Both the position numbers and the translations under genes were made by a program. From Streptacidiphilus carbonis (GTDB lineage: Bacteria; Actinomycetota; Actinomycetes; Streptomycetales; Streptomycetaceae): a DNA stretch of 64,000 bases. How positions within the stretch are numbered: position 1 is the stretch's first letter; the number at the start of each line of letters is the position of its first letter. Shown piece after piece: positions 1-8,769 of the stretch. Below the pieces are notes generated by a model, which saw only the letters and a program-made list of their open reading frames with translations, ran no database searches and was not told the DNA's origin. The stretch is from assembly GCF_000787775.1 (NCBI RefSeq), contig NZ_BBPM01000004.1:180052-244051 (forward strand), read 5' to 3'.

Positions 1-938
1 GCCCCTGCGGCAGCCCCGGTACCGCGGCGCGGGGGCAGCGGGGGCGTGGCCGAGGCGGCGCCCACGGGCCCGGTCGGGGTGCCGGCCGGGCGGTCGGCCA
101 GTTCGTGCAGCAGGATGCCGTGCCGGTAGGCGAGTTCACCGATCTGGGTGCGGGACACGCCCGCCACCGCGAGGCCTGCTCCGCCCTCCCGGCGCACCTG
201 GGCGCCGGCCTCGGCCAGCAGGTCTGCCAGCCGCCCCACCTGGGGACCGCGCACCGACACCTCGTCGCGCAGCCTGCCGCCGACGAAGTCGGCCCTGGTC
301 TGGTCCGCCAGCAGTCGGCCGCCGTCCAGGGTGACCACATGGTCGGCCAGCGCCGCGGCCTCGCGCGGGTCCCGCACCGTGGCCAGCACGGTGCCGCCGC
401 CGGCGGCGAAGGCCCGGAGGAAGGCGTGGAACCATTCGGTGTTCTTGGGCGAGAGCCCGACTGTGGGCTCGTCCAGCAGCAGCGTGCCGGGGTCGCCGAG
501 CAGCGCCTCGGCCAGCGCGAGCCGGCGGTTCATGCCGGGCGAGAAGGTGCGCAGCCGGTGCCCCGCCGCCGGGGCGAGCCTGGTCTGCTCCAGCAGTTGG
601 TCGGCGCGGCGGGCCGGAACCCCGACGGCGGCGGCGACCATGCGCAGATGCGCGCGGGCCTGGCGACCTGGATGCCCGGGGTGACGCCCTGGTTCGCCGA
701 GCAGCACGCCGACTTCGCGCTCGGGACGCCGGATCCGCCGGTAGGGGCGCCCGTCGAAGAGCGCGACGCCCTGCCCACGCTCCAGTCCGAGGGCGAGCCT
801 CAGCAAAGTGGTGCGACCCGACCCCTCAGGTCCGAGCACGACGGTGACCTGACCCTCGCGCGCGTCGAAGGAGAGGTCCAGCACGGCCGGGGGACGGCCC
901 TTGCGCCAGCTCTTGGTCAGTCCGATCGCCTGGAACAC
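1..938 (-). CDS. ABC transporter ATP-binding protein with altered nucleotide-binding motifs (C-terminus cut by window edge)
   Basis: A cytoplasmic ABC ATPase that would energise an unseen permease. I start it at the GTG at 936-938, preceded by GAGGTGA at good spacing; 312 codons are visible and it runs off the left edge. The Walker A region at residues 36-44 reads GPEGSGRTT, so the invariant lysine is arginine (residue 42). The signature is FSPGM rather than LSGGQ. Walker B (TLLLDEP) is intact. The usual switch histidine is replaced (ATVRDPREA). Beyond the fold is a Pro/Ala-rich tail. No partner permease lies in the window, although one could lie to the left. The family is clear; catalytic competence is doubtful. 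Confidence 0.85.
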   Translation of the reverse strand, partial: MFQAIGLTKSWRKGRPPAVLDLSFDAREGQVTVVLGPEGSGRTTLLRLALGLERGQGVALFDGRPYRRIRRPEREVGVLLGEPGRHPGHPGRQARAHLRMVAAAVGVPARRADQLLEQTRLAPAAGHRLRTFSPGMNRRLALAEALLGDPGTLLLDEPTVGLSPKNTEWFHAFLRAFAAGGGTVLATVRDPREAAALADHVVTLDGGRLLADQTRADFVGGRLRDEVSVRGPQVGRLADLLAEAGAQVRREGGAGLAVAGVSRTQIGELAYRHGILLHELADRPAGTPTGPVGAASATPPLPPRRGTGAAAG

Positions 939-1061
939 AGGGCTTCACCTCGCGATGCCGGTGCGCAGCCTTCCTCCGCCCGTTGCCAGCACGATAGACC
1001 GACATAGTTACTTTGCGTGGTATTGGCGCTACGTCAGGTGGCGAGTGGCGCTGATGCGCCG

Positions 1062-1808
1062 TCAGGCGTCGGGCCTCAGCATCGGCGGATTCAGCACTGT
1101 GGCGTCCCCGGCCCGGAACAGCTGGGCCGGGCGCCCGCCCTGACGAGTGGTGGTGCCGCCGGCCGGCACCAGGAAGCCGGGCGTCCCGGTGACCTTGCGG
1201 TGGAAGTTGCGCGGGTCCAGCGAGACCCCCCACACCGACTCGTAGACCTGCCGCAGCTCCCCGACCGTGAACTCGGCCGGACAGAAGGCGGTGGCCAGCG
1301 AGGAGTACTCGATCTTCGAGCGGGCCCGCTCGACGCCGTCGGCGAGGATCCGGGTGTGGTCGAAGGCGAGCAGCAGCCCGTCGTCCTTACCGCGCCCCAG
1401 CAGCTCCTCCACGGGGGCCCAGCGGGCGCTGCGGACGTCCCCACCGGGGCGCGGGGTGGGCAGATCGGGAGCCAGGGCCAGATGGGCGACGCTGACCACC
1501 CGCATCCGCGGATCACGCTGCGGGTCACCGTAGGTCGCCAGCTGCTCCAGATGGGCTCCCACGCCGGGGCCCTGGCCCGCTGCGCCGTGGGTGCGCAGCC
1601 CGGTCTCCTCGGCCAGCTCGCGGGCCGCCGCCTCGATCAGCCCCTCGTCGGGGCGGACGAACCCGCCGGGCAGCGCCCAGAAGCCCTGGAACGGCGGCTC
1701 GCCCCGGCGCACCATCAGCGCGCACAGTGCATGATCGCGAACGGTCAAGACGACCAGGTCAACAGTGACCGCGAACGGGGGGAAGGCCGACGGATCGTAA
1801 CGCGACAT
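1062..1808 (-). CDS. NUDIX hydrolase / NrtR-type regulator
   Basis: A protein of about 248 aa with an N-terminal NUDIX fold and a C-terminal winged-helix-like region, the layout of NrtR regulators and related ADP-ribose-binding NUDIX proteins. The NUDIX box is readable: [20 protein letters not shown], followed by TGL. The tail resembles the NrtR DNA-binding domain ([17 protein letters not shown], then DPRNFHRKV). NrtR proteins sense ADP-ribose and control NAD metabolism genes, but no NAD gene is adjacent, so the target is unknown. I prefer the ATG at 1806-1808 over a start 12 codons upstream. A TATGAT -10 element ends 7 nt before it, implying a leaderless transcript, and the peptide from there begins [12 protein letters not shown]. 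Confidence 0.88.
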   Translation of the reverse strand: MSRYDPSAFPPFAVTVDLVVLTVRDHALCALMVRRGEPPFQGFWALPGGFVRPDEGLIEAAARELAEETGLRTHGAAGQGPGVGAHLEQLATYGDPQRDPRMRVVSVAHLALAPDLPTPRPGGDVRSARWAPVEELLGRGKDDGLLLAFDHTRILADGVERARSKIEYSSLATAFCPAEFTVGELRQVYESVWGVSLDPRNFHRKVTGTPGFLVPAGGTTTRQGGRPAQLFRAGDATVLNPPMLRPDA

Positions 1809-1815
1809 GGGCGCG

Positions 1816-1837
1816 ATCATAGTCGTCTCACTGACGA
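1816..1837 (-). promoter_or_regulatory. Leaderless promoter and inverted-repeat operator of the NUDIX gene
   Basis: On the minus strand a -10 element TATGAT (1816-1821) is followed by 7 nt and then the ATG at 1808, so transcription would begin at the start codon. Just upstream, inside the -35/-10 spacer, lies the inverted repeat TCGTC-tcact-GACGA (1823-1837). The site also overlaps the stop codon of the upstream DUF4192 gene. A dyad there suits autoregulation by the NrtR-like product, but binding is inferred. Confidence 0.5.
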
Positions 1838-3036
1838 TAAACACCCCCGCCCGCCGGTCCCGCGCATCCGGTCCGGCGACCGGCCCTGACCCGTCTGCGC
1901 TCGCCAGGGGCCCGTCCGGGTCCGCGCCCCGACCCGCGCCGCTGCCGGGCGCGGCGCTCGGCCCGCAGGGTGGCGCACAGCGACTGCGGCTGGGCGCCGG
2001 TGTTCACCGCCTCGTAGAGCAGCCTGGCGAAGGCGTAGTCCTCGTCCGTCTCCAGCGCCCTGCGCAACGCGATCCGGGCGGTGACCTGGTCACCGGTGAC
2101 CCAGGCCGTCCACGCGAGCAGCGACAGCGGAGCGGCCGCGTGGTCGTCGAAGGGCCCGGCGCAGCGACGGGCCAGGAATCTCCACAGCCGCTGGGCGTGC
2201 TCCACGTCGGGCGGGTCGAGCCACTCCGCGGCCCGGTCCCTGGCCAGCCGGTCCTGCAGGCCGAGGATCAGCCGGGCGGCCTCCTCCGGCGGCAGTTCGA
2301 CGGCGCCGGTACCGAAGCGCAGCACCGCGGCGTCCACCAGTTCGGCCGTACGGGCCCGGACCGCCTCCCGGCCGCCGTCCTCCGACAGCTCGGCCACCAG
2401 CGCGGGGACCACCCGCTCGAAGGCCCGCAGCTGCTCCTCCGCGCCGGCGGCGCCGACCGGGGCGAGCTCCTGCTCCAGCTCCTTGAGGCTGCCGCGCACC
2501 GTGATCCCGGCGTAGGCGGCGGCCGCGGCCACCGCCGGGGTGCTGCCGGGCCGTTCGACCGGCGTGCCGTCGGCGGGGCAGCAGACCGGGTTGCCGCAGG
2601 CGTAGGACCACCAGCGCCCGCCCGAGACGCAGAGCGACTCGTGCAGCGGGATGCCGACCGCGCTGAACGCCTCGGCGAGCGCCGTCGCCAGCGGTGCCAG
2701 CGAGTCGCGGACGGCGCGGCCGTCCTGGCCCGGTCCGGGATCGCGGCAGAGGTAGAGGATCACCGCGTCCGGACGCCGGTCGCGGTGCTCCGAGAGGGCC
2801 ACCAGGTAGCGGGCCACCTCCGCGGCGGCGTCGGGCCAGGCCGCGGGCGGGGGCAGGTCGATCCGCACGGTGCCGCCCTGCCTGCGCCGGGGCCCCTGCA
2901 GCCCCAGTGCGACCACGCTGTCACTGGGGAAGAAGCCGAGCAGGAAGGGCAGGACGTCGACCATGTCGGCTGGGGTCCGCATGGTCACCACGGGATGGTC
3001 GAAGGAAGTGGCCGGAGGCTGCACGTGCTCGTTCAT
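1828..3036 (-). CDS. DUF4192 family protein
   Basis: A 402-aa cytoplasmic protein starting at the ATG at 3034-3036 ([15 protein letters not shown]). The opening [20 protein letters not shown] is typical of the actinobacterial DUF4192 family. The last third includes a tetratricopeptide-like stretch ([20 protein letters not shown]-type text), followed by an Arg/Gly-rich tail. The molecular function is unknown. It is divergent from recQ across 183 bp, and its stop codon lies in the promoter of the downstream NUDIX gene. Four cysteines ([12 protein letters not shown]) sit mid-protein; whether they bind metal is not known. Confidence 0.85.
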   Translation of the reverse strand: MNEHVQPPATSFDHPVVTMRTPADMVDVLPFLLGFFPSDSVVALGLQGPRRRQGGTVRIDLPPPAAWPDAAAEVARYLVALSEHRDRRPDAVILYLCRDPGPGQDGRAVRDSLAPLATALAEAFSAVGIPLHESLCVSGGRWWSYACGNPVCCPADGTPVERPGSTPAVAAAAAYAGITVRGSLKELEQELAPVGAAGAEEQLRAFERVVPALVAELSEDGGREAVRARTAELVDAAVLRFGTGAVELPPEEAARLILGLQDRLARDRAAEWLDPPDVEHAQRLWRFLARRCAGPFDDHAAAPLSLLAWTAWVTGDQVTARIALRRALETDEDYAFARLLYEAVNTGAQPQSLCATLRAERRARQRRGSGRGPGRAPGERRRVRAGRRTGCAGPAGGGVYRQ

Positions 3037-3219
3037 GGGTCGAGGATGTCCGCTCCCGAGGCGCGACGGTGCAGGTCCGGTCCGGTCTGTGGACAACCCG
3101 GGGGCTGTGCGTATCCCGGCCACCCGCACGGGTGAAGCAGAATCGTCCCGGCTCCGTCGGGACCGTCGGGTCAACCCCGCCGTTCGCCGATTGTCCGACC
3201 CAGCGGCTATCAATGAGCC

Positions 3220-5412
3220 ATGGACCAGACCCCGGACAATCAGTCGCCCACCGACCGCGCGGCGGTCCGCGAGCGGGCCGACGCCGTACTCCGCGAGCTC
3301 GCCGGCGGCGACGCCCGGCTGCGCGAGGACCAGTGGCGTGCCATCGAGGCCCTGGTCGTGGACCGCCGCAGAGCCCTGGTGGTGCAGCGAACCGGCTGGG
3401 GCAAGTCCGCCGTCTACTTCGTGGCCACCGCCCTGCTCCGGGCGGCCGGCGCCGGGCCCACGGTGATCGTCTCCCCGCTGCTGGCCCTGATGCGCAACCA
3501 GATCGACTCCGCCGCCCGGGCCGGGATCACCGCACGCACCATCAACTCCGCCAACGCCGACGAATGGGAGACGGTCCAGGCCGAGGTCGCGGCGGGCGCG
3601 GTGGACGTGCTGCTGGTCAGCCCCGAGCGGCTGAACAACCCCGACTTCCGGGACCAGGTGCTCCCCCGGCTGGCCGCCTCGACCGGACTGCTGGTGGTCG
3701 ACGAGGCGCACTGCATCTCGGACTGGGGACACGACTTCCGCCCCGACTACCGGCGGCTGCGCACCATGCTCGCCGAACTGTCCCCCGGCGTCCCGGTGCT
3801 GGCCACCACCGCGACCGCGAACGCCCGGGTCAGCGCCGACGTGGCCGAGCAGCTGGGCACCGGCGGCGGGGAGGCGCTGGTGCTCCGGGGGCCGCTGGAC
3901 CGGGAGAGCCTGGCCCTGTCGGTACTGCCGCTCGGCGACCCGGCGCACCGGCTCGCCTGGCTCGCGGACCACCTCCCGGACCTGCCGGGATCCGGCATCG
4001 TCTACACCCTGACCGTGGCCGCCGCCGAGGAGGTCACCGCGTTCCTGCGGCAGCGCGGCTTCCCGGTCGCCTCCTACTCCGGACGCACCGAGGACGTCGA
4101 CCGCCGCAGCGCCGAGGCGGACCTGCTGGCCAACCGGGTGAAGGCGCTGGTCGCCACGTCCGCGCTGGGCATGGGCTTCGACAAGCCCGACCTGGGCTTC
4201 GTGGTGCACCTGGGCTCACCGCAGTCCCCGATCGCCTACTACCAGCAGGTCGGCCGAGCCGGGCGCGGCATCAAGCGGGCCGAGGCACTGCTCCTGCCGG
4301 GCCCGGAGGACCAGGCGATCTGGCGCTACTTCGCCGGCCTGGCCTTCCCGCCGGAGGAGCAGGTGCGGGCCACGCTGTCGGCGCTGGCCTCCCACACCGA
4401 CCCGGACGGCTCGCCGCTCCCGCTGTCCACCCCGGCCCTGGAGGCCCGGGTGGACCTGCGCCGCACCCGGCTGGAGACCATGCTCAAGGTCCTGGACGTC
4501 GACGGCGCCGTGAAGCGGGTGCGCGGCGGCTGGATCTCCACCGGCCGCCCCTGGTCCTACGACAGCGAGCGCTACGCCAGGGTCGCCGAGACCCGCAGGG
4601 CCGAGCAGCAGTCGATGCTGGACTACGCCTCGACCACCGGCTGCCGGATGGACTTCCTGCGCCGGCAGCTCGACGACGGCGAGTCGGCGCCCTGCGGCCG
4701 CTGCGACAACTGCGCCGGGGCCCGCTTGCCGGTGGAGGCCTCCGCCGAGGCCCTGGACGCGGCCCGGGCGGCGCTCGGGCGGCCCGGCATCGAGCTGGAG
4801 CCCCGGCGGCAGTGGCCGACCGGCCTCGCCGCGGCCGGGATCGACCTCAAGGGCCGGATCGCTCCCGGCGAGCAGAGTGCCGCCGGACGGGCCCTGGGCC
4901 GTTTGTCGGACATCGGCTGGGGCACCCGGCTCCGGAGCCTGCTGGCCCCCGGGGCCCCGGACGTCCCGGTCCCGGCCGATGTGCTGGACGCGGTCGTGAC
5001 GGTGCTCGCCGACTGGGCCCGCGGCCCCGGCGGCTGGGCCGGGGCCGACGCCACGTCGGCCCGGCCGGCCGGGGTGGTGACGCTGGCCTCCCGCAGCCGC
5101 CCGCAGCTGGTGGAGAGCCTGGGCGCGGGTATCGCCCGGGTGGGCCGACTCCCGCTGCTGGGTCGGATCGAGTACACCCCCGGCGAGCCCCGGCCCGGTT
5201 CGCGCAGCAACAGCGCGCAACGGCTGCGGACCCTGCACGGCTCCTTCGAACTACCCGAACAGCTCAGCGCGGCCCTCTCGCTGCTGGAGGGCCCGGTGCT
5301 GCTGGTGGACGACTTCACCGACAGCGGGTGGACCCTCGCCGTCGCCGCCAGAATGCTGCGCCGGGCCGGTGCGCCGGGCGTGCTCCCGCTGGTGCTGGCC
5401 CAGCAGGCCTGA
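3220..5412 (+). CDS. recQ: RecQ-family ATP-dependent DNA helicase with C-terminal phosphoribosyltransferase-like tail
   Basis: A 730-aa SF2 3'-5' DNA helicase. Walker A is TGWGKS at residues 58-63 and the DEAH box is at 161-164 (VVDEAHCISDWGHDFRPDYR). Helicase motif VI is QVGRAGRGIKRAE. RecQ zinc-cluster cysteines follow (CGRCDNC from residue 492). Instead of an HRDC domain, the last ~230 residues end in VLLVDDFTDSGWT (about 693-705), the PRPP-binding signature of type I phosphoribosyltransferases. E. coli RecQ is about 609 aa, so this tail accounts for the extra length. It probably acts in recombination and replication repair; the tail may bind a nucleotide-like ligand. The helicase call is firm, the tail call is inference. 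Confidence 0.93.
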   Translation: MDQTPDNQSPTDRAAVRERADAVLRELAGGDARLREDQWRAIEALVVDRRRALVVQRTGWGKSAVYFVATALLRAAGAGPTVIVSPLLALMRNQIDSAARAGITARTINSANADEWETVQAEVAAGAVDVLLVSPERLNNPDFRDQVLPRLAASTGLLVVDEAHCISDWGHDFRPDYRRLRTMLAELSPGVPVLATTATANARVSADVAEQLGTGGGEALVLRGPLDRESLALSVLPLGDPAHRLAWLADHLPDLPGSGIVYTLTVAAAEEVTAFLRQRGFPVASYSGRTEDVDRRSAEADLLANRVKALVATSALGMGFDKPDLGFVVHLGSPQSPIAYYQQVGRAGRGIKRAEALLLPGPEDQAIWRYFAGLAFPPEEQVRATLSALASHTDPDGSPLPLSTPALEARVDLRRTRLETMLKVLDVDGAVKRVRGGWISTGRPWSYDSERYARVAETRRAEQQSMLDYASTTGCRMDFLRRQLDDGESAPCGRCDNCAGARLPVEASAEALDAARAALGRPGIELEPRRQWPTGLAAAGIDLKGRIAPGEQSAAGRALGRLSDIGWGTRLRSLLAPGAPDVPVPADVLDAVVTVLADWARGPGGWAGADATSARPAGVVTLASRSRPQLVESLGAGIARVGRLPLLGRIEYTPGEPRPGSRSNSAQRLRTLHGSFELPEQLSAALSLLEGPVLLVDDFTDSGWTLAVAARMLRRAGAPGVLPLVLAQQA

Positions 5413-5604
5413 CCCTGCGGACCCGGCCGCGTCCACCGGCACATCATCGCAACGGTGCTGATAATGAAAAGAACTGACAGAAGATTGCTGCCGGATCGGC
5501 TGAACACGGACACTTCCGACAGAGTGCCCGTTGCCGCATTCGACCCCGGGACGTGAGAATTGGACCGACCGGCACATGGGGCACGGGGAGGGAGGGCCTT
5601 GAGC

Positions 5605-6264
5605 ATGGACTCCGGCAATCGCAGGCCCCCCGCCAGGACCCCCGCCCGCATCACCCTGCACGCGGTGTCGCTCCCGGGCTCCTCGACCCGCCTCATCGAC
5701 CAGGAGAGCTGGGTCCAGTCCACTCCCCCGCTGCTGCGGGCCCCCCGCGAGCTGGTCAACGACCTGCACCGGGTGCACCGGCCGCAGCCGGGCACCGCGG
5801 TGCTCGGGGTGCTGGCCCAGGACGGCCGGGTGGTCGCCGGGGCCTCGTTCTCGTCCCGGGTGGGTCACGGCGACGGCTGGCAGTTCCGCAACACCATCCT
5901 GGCCCAGCTGCGCGGCATCGTCCCGCACGATCTGCGTTTGGCCCGCCCGGTCCGCACCGCGGTGCTGATGCTCTGCCGGCGCGGCAGCCCCGAGTGGACC
6001 GAGGCGGACGGCGCCTGGATGTGGGCCCTTCGCGACGCCAGCAGTCTGCACGGTGTGCGCTGCGGTGCCTATGTCACCCTCACCGACGCCGGCTGGCACG
6101 TGCTCGGGGAGGGCCGCGGCGGCCGCCGTCCCAACTCGGGCTCCTGGGCCGAGGAGGCGGTGCAGCCGGTCCGCTCCCTCAATACGCTGGCTCCGCACGG
6201 CGCGATCGCACCGCTGCGGGTCCTGGAGGCCGCGCCCGAGCAGGCCAGAGCCGCCGTCCGCTGA
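5605..6264 (+). CDS. Conserved actinobacterial protein of unknown function
   Basis: A 219-aa soluble protein (ATG at 5605, behind a GGGAGGGAGGG-like purine run). It has no signal peptide, transmembrane segment or motif I recognise. The centre (HRVHRPQPGTAVLGVLAQDG, then GASFSSRVG) has regular beta-rich spacing, and the tail reads GAIAPLRVLEAAPEQARAAV. A TTG at 5599 is an alternative start. It lies 190 bp after recQ and converges with the gene at 6294, 29 bp between stops. G+C bias and length support a real gene. Confidence 0.7.
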   Translation: MDSGNRRPPARTPARITLHAVSLPGSSTRLIDQESWVQSTPPLLRAPRELVNDLHRVHRPQPGTAVLGVLAQDGRVVAGASFSSRVGHGDGWQFRNTILAQLRGIVPHDLRLARPVRTAVLMLCRRGSPEWTEADGAWMWALRDASSLHGVRCGAYVTLTDAGWHVLGEGRGGRRPNSGSWAEEAVQPVRSLNTLAPHGAIAPLRVLEAAPEQARAAVR

Positions 6265-6293
6265 CCGGCGGACGGGCTGTGCGCCCGAAGGCG

Positions 6294-6998
6294 TCAGCCC
6301 TGCTGCGCCGGGATCAGCCCCGGGTCGCCGCAGAGCACCACCAACCGGGTCGCCCGCTCCAGGGCCGCGGCCAGCGCCTGCCTGGCGACGGTCGGCGAGC
6401 CGCCGTTCACCGCGAGCACGACGACCTCGCGGCGGACCGGACGGCACTGCGCCGCTTCGGCGTAGAAGACGTCGTCGCCCTCGTCCAACTGCGCCCAGTA
6501 GCGCTCGGCGCCGAAGGACTGCTCGTGCTGCTGCCACGGGTGCGCCTCACCCGTCGTCAGCACCAGTACCTCGCCGGGCCGTCGGCCGGCGTCCAGCAAC
6601 AGGTCGACCGAGTCGTCGGCCCGGTCGAGCGCACCCTCCGCACCGGCCGGGACCGACTGGATCTCCACGGCGGGCGGGGCGGGCCGCGAGGCGGGCGACG
6701 CGGCCGGGGCGGACGCAACCGGGGCGGACGGGACCGGTGCGACCGGAGCCGCCGGGGCGGTGGAGTGCGGGTGCAGCGGGGCAGCCGGGCGGCGTGGGAC
6801 GGGACCCGGCTTGGGCACGCGCGGCGGCCCGGGACGCGGAACCGGGCGCGCGGCGGCAGGACTGTGTACGGCAGGGTTCGCAGGCGGTGTCACAGAAGGC
6901 ATGGTGCGGGCTGTCGCGTCCGTCTCGTCGTTGGATGGAACACGAGGGCCCGGGGCGGTCTTGTGGATCTCCAGCTCCTCGGCAGAATCTGGCGGCAC
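6294..6998 (-). CDS. Hypothetical protein with long proline/alanine-rich linker and UvrD-tail-like C-terminus
   Basis: About 234 aa. Residues 1-110 are a low-complexity Pro/Ala/Val segment, probably disordered. A compact domain follows, ending in RREVVVLAVNGGSPTVARQA and LERATRLVVLCGDPGLI. That end resembles the last strand-helix unit of UvrD/PcrA helicases, where ALTRA..LVVVGD text is common, but no ATPase motif is present. It may be a domain fragment reused as an adaptor. The start is uncertain because several in-frame GTG/ATG codons lie in the linker region. It is followed by rnhB upstream on the same strand. No function assigned. Confidence 0.55.
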   Translation of the reverse strand: MPPDSAEELEIHKTAPGPRVPSNDETDATARTMPSVTPPANPAVHSPAAARPVPRPGPPRVPKPGPVPRRPAAPLHPHSTAPAAPVAPVPSAPVASAPAASPASRPAPPAVEIQSVPAGAEGALDRADDSVDLLLDAGRRPGEVLVLTTGEAHPWQQHEQSFGAERYWAQLDEGDDVFYAEAAQCRPVRREVVVLAVNGGSPTVARQALAAALERATRLVVLCGDPGLIPAQQG

Positions 6999-7138
6999 TC
7001 CGGATGGCGTCGCGCAGCGCCCCAGAGCTTACTCGGTGGCGTCGAACAGCCGGTAGGGGGCCCGCCGGTCCCTTCGGGACGCTCCGTTAACTCAGCGAGG
7101 ACGCCCCCCCAACGGCAGAAGAACTTGTCGATTCCCCG

Positions 7139-7819
7139 TCAGAAACCCAGCGACAACTGCTCCGAATCGTCCCGGCTGCGCGAGGTCCGCAGATGCCTCC
7201 AGGCCGGCAGGTCGTCCAGGTACGACCAGGAGAGGCGGTGGTGCGGGGTGGGTCCCAGTTCGGCGAGCGCCGCCCGGTGGACCGGCGAGGGATAGCCGGC
7301 GTTGTCCTCGAAGGCGAAGGCCGGGAAGTCGGGGCCGAGGCCGGCCATCATGCCGTCGCGTTGGACCTTGGCCAGCACCGAGGCGGCGGCTACCGAGACA
7401 CAGGACTGGTCGCCCTTGATCACCGTGCGCACCCGCCAGGGGCCGCCCAGGTAGTCGTGCTTGCCGTCCAGGATCACCGCGTCCGGCCGCACCGGCAGGG
7501 CCTCCAGCGCGCGGACCGCGGCGAGCCGGAGCGCGGCGGTCATGCCCAGTTCGTCGCACTCCAGCGCAGAGGCGTGGCCCAGCGCATGGGCGGTGACCCA
7601 CTCGGCCAGCAGCGGGGCGAGCTCGCTCCGGCGCCGCGGGGTCAGCAGCTTGGAGTCGGTCAGCCCCTGCGGCGGCCGGCGCAGGCCGGTGACGGCCGCG
7701 CATACGGTGACCGGACCGGCCCAGGCGCCGCGACCGACCTCGTCGACCCCGGCCACCACCTCCGCCCCGGCCCTGCGCAGGGCGCGTTCGACGCGGTGGT
7801 CCGGTGGCTCCACAGGCAT
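7139..7819 (-). CDS. rnhB: Ribonuclease HII
   Basis: A 226-aa type 2 RNase H that cuts the RNA strand of RNA-DNA hybrids and removes single ribonucleotides. The active-site motif [15 protein letters not shown] gives the first Asp and Glu. [10 protein letters not shown] and [20 protein letters not shown] supply the further conserved acidic and basic positions, and the C-terminal [20 protein letters not shown] matches the family end. The ATG at 7819 has GGAGAGACCCAG just before it. Stand-alone monocistronic layout. Confidence 0.96.
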   Translation of the reverse strand: MPVEPPDHRVERALRRAGAEVVAGVDEVGRGAWAGPVTVCAAVTGLRRPPQGLTDSKLLTPRRRSELAPLLAEWVTAHALGHASALECDELGMTAALRLAAVRALEALPVRPDAVILDGKHDYLGGPWRVRTVIKGDQSCVSVAAASVLAKVQRDGMMAGLGPDFPAFAFEDNAGYPSPVHRAALAELGPTPHHRLSWSYLDDLPAWRHLRTSRSRDDSEQLSLGF

Positions 7820-7841
7820 CTGGGTCTCTCCGAGTTCAGGC

Positions 7842-7868
7842 GGTCGGGTCGGTCGGGTCGGTCGGGTT
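7842..7868. repeat. Three tandem 9-bp repeats upstream of rnhB
   Basis: The unit GGTCGGGTC is repeated at 7842-7850 and 7851-7859 and, with one change, at 7860-7868. Related GGGTCGGGTTCAG text continues to about 7900. It lies between the rnhB start and the end of the tetR gene. Probably slippage-prone noncoding sequence. Confidence 0.7.
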
Positions 7869-8034
7869 CAGGCTGTCGGATTCAGAGGGTCGGGTTCAGA
7901 CGGCCGGGACGGGGCGGCGGGGCGGCGGCCCGGCTGTCAGTGGCCGGGTGCACAGTGGAATGTGCACTGTTCCAGTGTCCCAGCCGCGACGGGCCGATCC
8001 GTCCGGCAGGAAGGAGCGCACCGTGCGCGCCGAC

Positions 8035-8658
8035 TCATCCCTTGCCGGGAAGGGCCCGTACCAGCGGCAGCATGACCTCGTCGACCAGGGCGACCGTGTC
8101 CTCCTCGGTCGGCGGGCCGTGCATCTTGGCCCGGTACAGCATCAGAGCCGGGGCGACATCCGCCACCAGCGGGGTCACCGCCTCGGCACGGACCTCGCCG
8201 CGCTCGGCGCCGCGCCGCAGCACCTCCAGGATCACCCCCTTGTTCGGCTCCATCACGCATTCGTGCACCAGCCCCAGGAAGGGGCGGGCCCGTTCGTGGT
8301 CGAGCTCGCCCATGATCACCCGAACCGCGCAGCCGGGCAGCGAGACCATCGCCGCCCTGGCCCGCTGCATCAGCTGCAGCAGATCGCCGCGCAGGCTCCC
8401 GGTGTCCGGCACCGGGCCCAGCGGGGGCAGCGTGGCCCGCATCGCGCCGAGGACCAGCTCCTCCTTGGAGGACCAGCGGCGGTAGATGGCGGCCTTTCCG
8501 GTCTGCGCCCCGGTGGCCACCGCCTCCATGCTCAGCCGGGCATACCCGGAGGCGACCAGCTCGTCCAGGGTCGCCCGGAAGATCGCCTGTTCGAGCACTT
8601 TGCCGCGCCTGCGCGAGGAACGGGGCCCGATGCCCCCGGTCGCCCCTGCCGTCACCAA
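8035..8658 (-). CDS. TetR/AcrR family transcriptional repressor
   Basis: A 207-aa repressor. The N-terminal helix-turn-helix is typical: LDELVASGYARLSMEAVATG, then GKAAIYRRWSSKEELV. The ligand domain has a conserved TetR C-terminal pattern (CAVRVIMGELDHERARPFLG). I place the start at the TTG at 8656-8658, 8 nt after GGAGG; the adjacent GTG (8653-8655) is possible. It is divergent from a DHA2 exporter, with two matching dyads in the 111-bp gap, so it most likely represses both that exporter and itself until a substrate binds. Confidence 0.92.
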   Translation of the reverse strand: MVTAGATGGIGPRSSRRRGKVLEQAIFRATLDELVASGYARLSMEAVATGAQTGKAAIYRRWSSKEELVLGAMRATLPPLGPVPDTGSLRGDLLQLMQRARAAMVSLPGCAVRVIMGELDHERARPFLGLVHECVMEPNKGVILEVLRRGAERGEVRAEAVTPLVADVAPALMLYRAKMHGPPTEEDTVALVDEVMLPLVRALPGKG

Positions 8659-8683
8659 GGAAGCCGCCTCCAGAAGATCTCCA

Positions 8684-8701
8684 GTGAACGATTGCGTTCA
8701 C
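8684..8701. promoter_or_regulatory. TetR-type operator 1
   Basis: Perfect inverted repeat GTGAACG-attg-CGTTCAC. It shares both arms with a second site 28 bp further on. It lies just upstream of the tetR start, where bound repressor would block tetR transcription. Confidence 0.75.
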
Positions 8702-8728
8702 AATGTCCGCCCCACTACCGTCGATTGT

Positions 8729-8748
8729 AGTGAACGGTTCCGTTCACT
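8729..8748. promoter_or_regulatory. TetR-type operator 2
   Basis: Perfect inverted repeat AGTGAACG-gttc-CGTTCACT, the same arms as the site at 8684-8701. It ends 21 bp before the GTG of the exporter, so binding here would block the exporter promoter or early elongation. The two sites are centred about 46 bp apart. Confidence 0.78.
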
Positions 8749-8769
8749 CCAGGTCCACAGGGGGAATCC

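Noticed and set aside
2694-5477. Long open frame of 927 codons over recQ in another frame
   Set aside because: Its product is Arg/Gly/Pro low-complexity text typical of wrong frames in high-GC DNA; the recQ frame has all helicase motifs.
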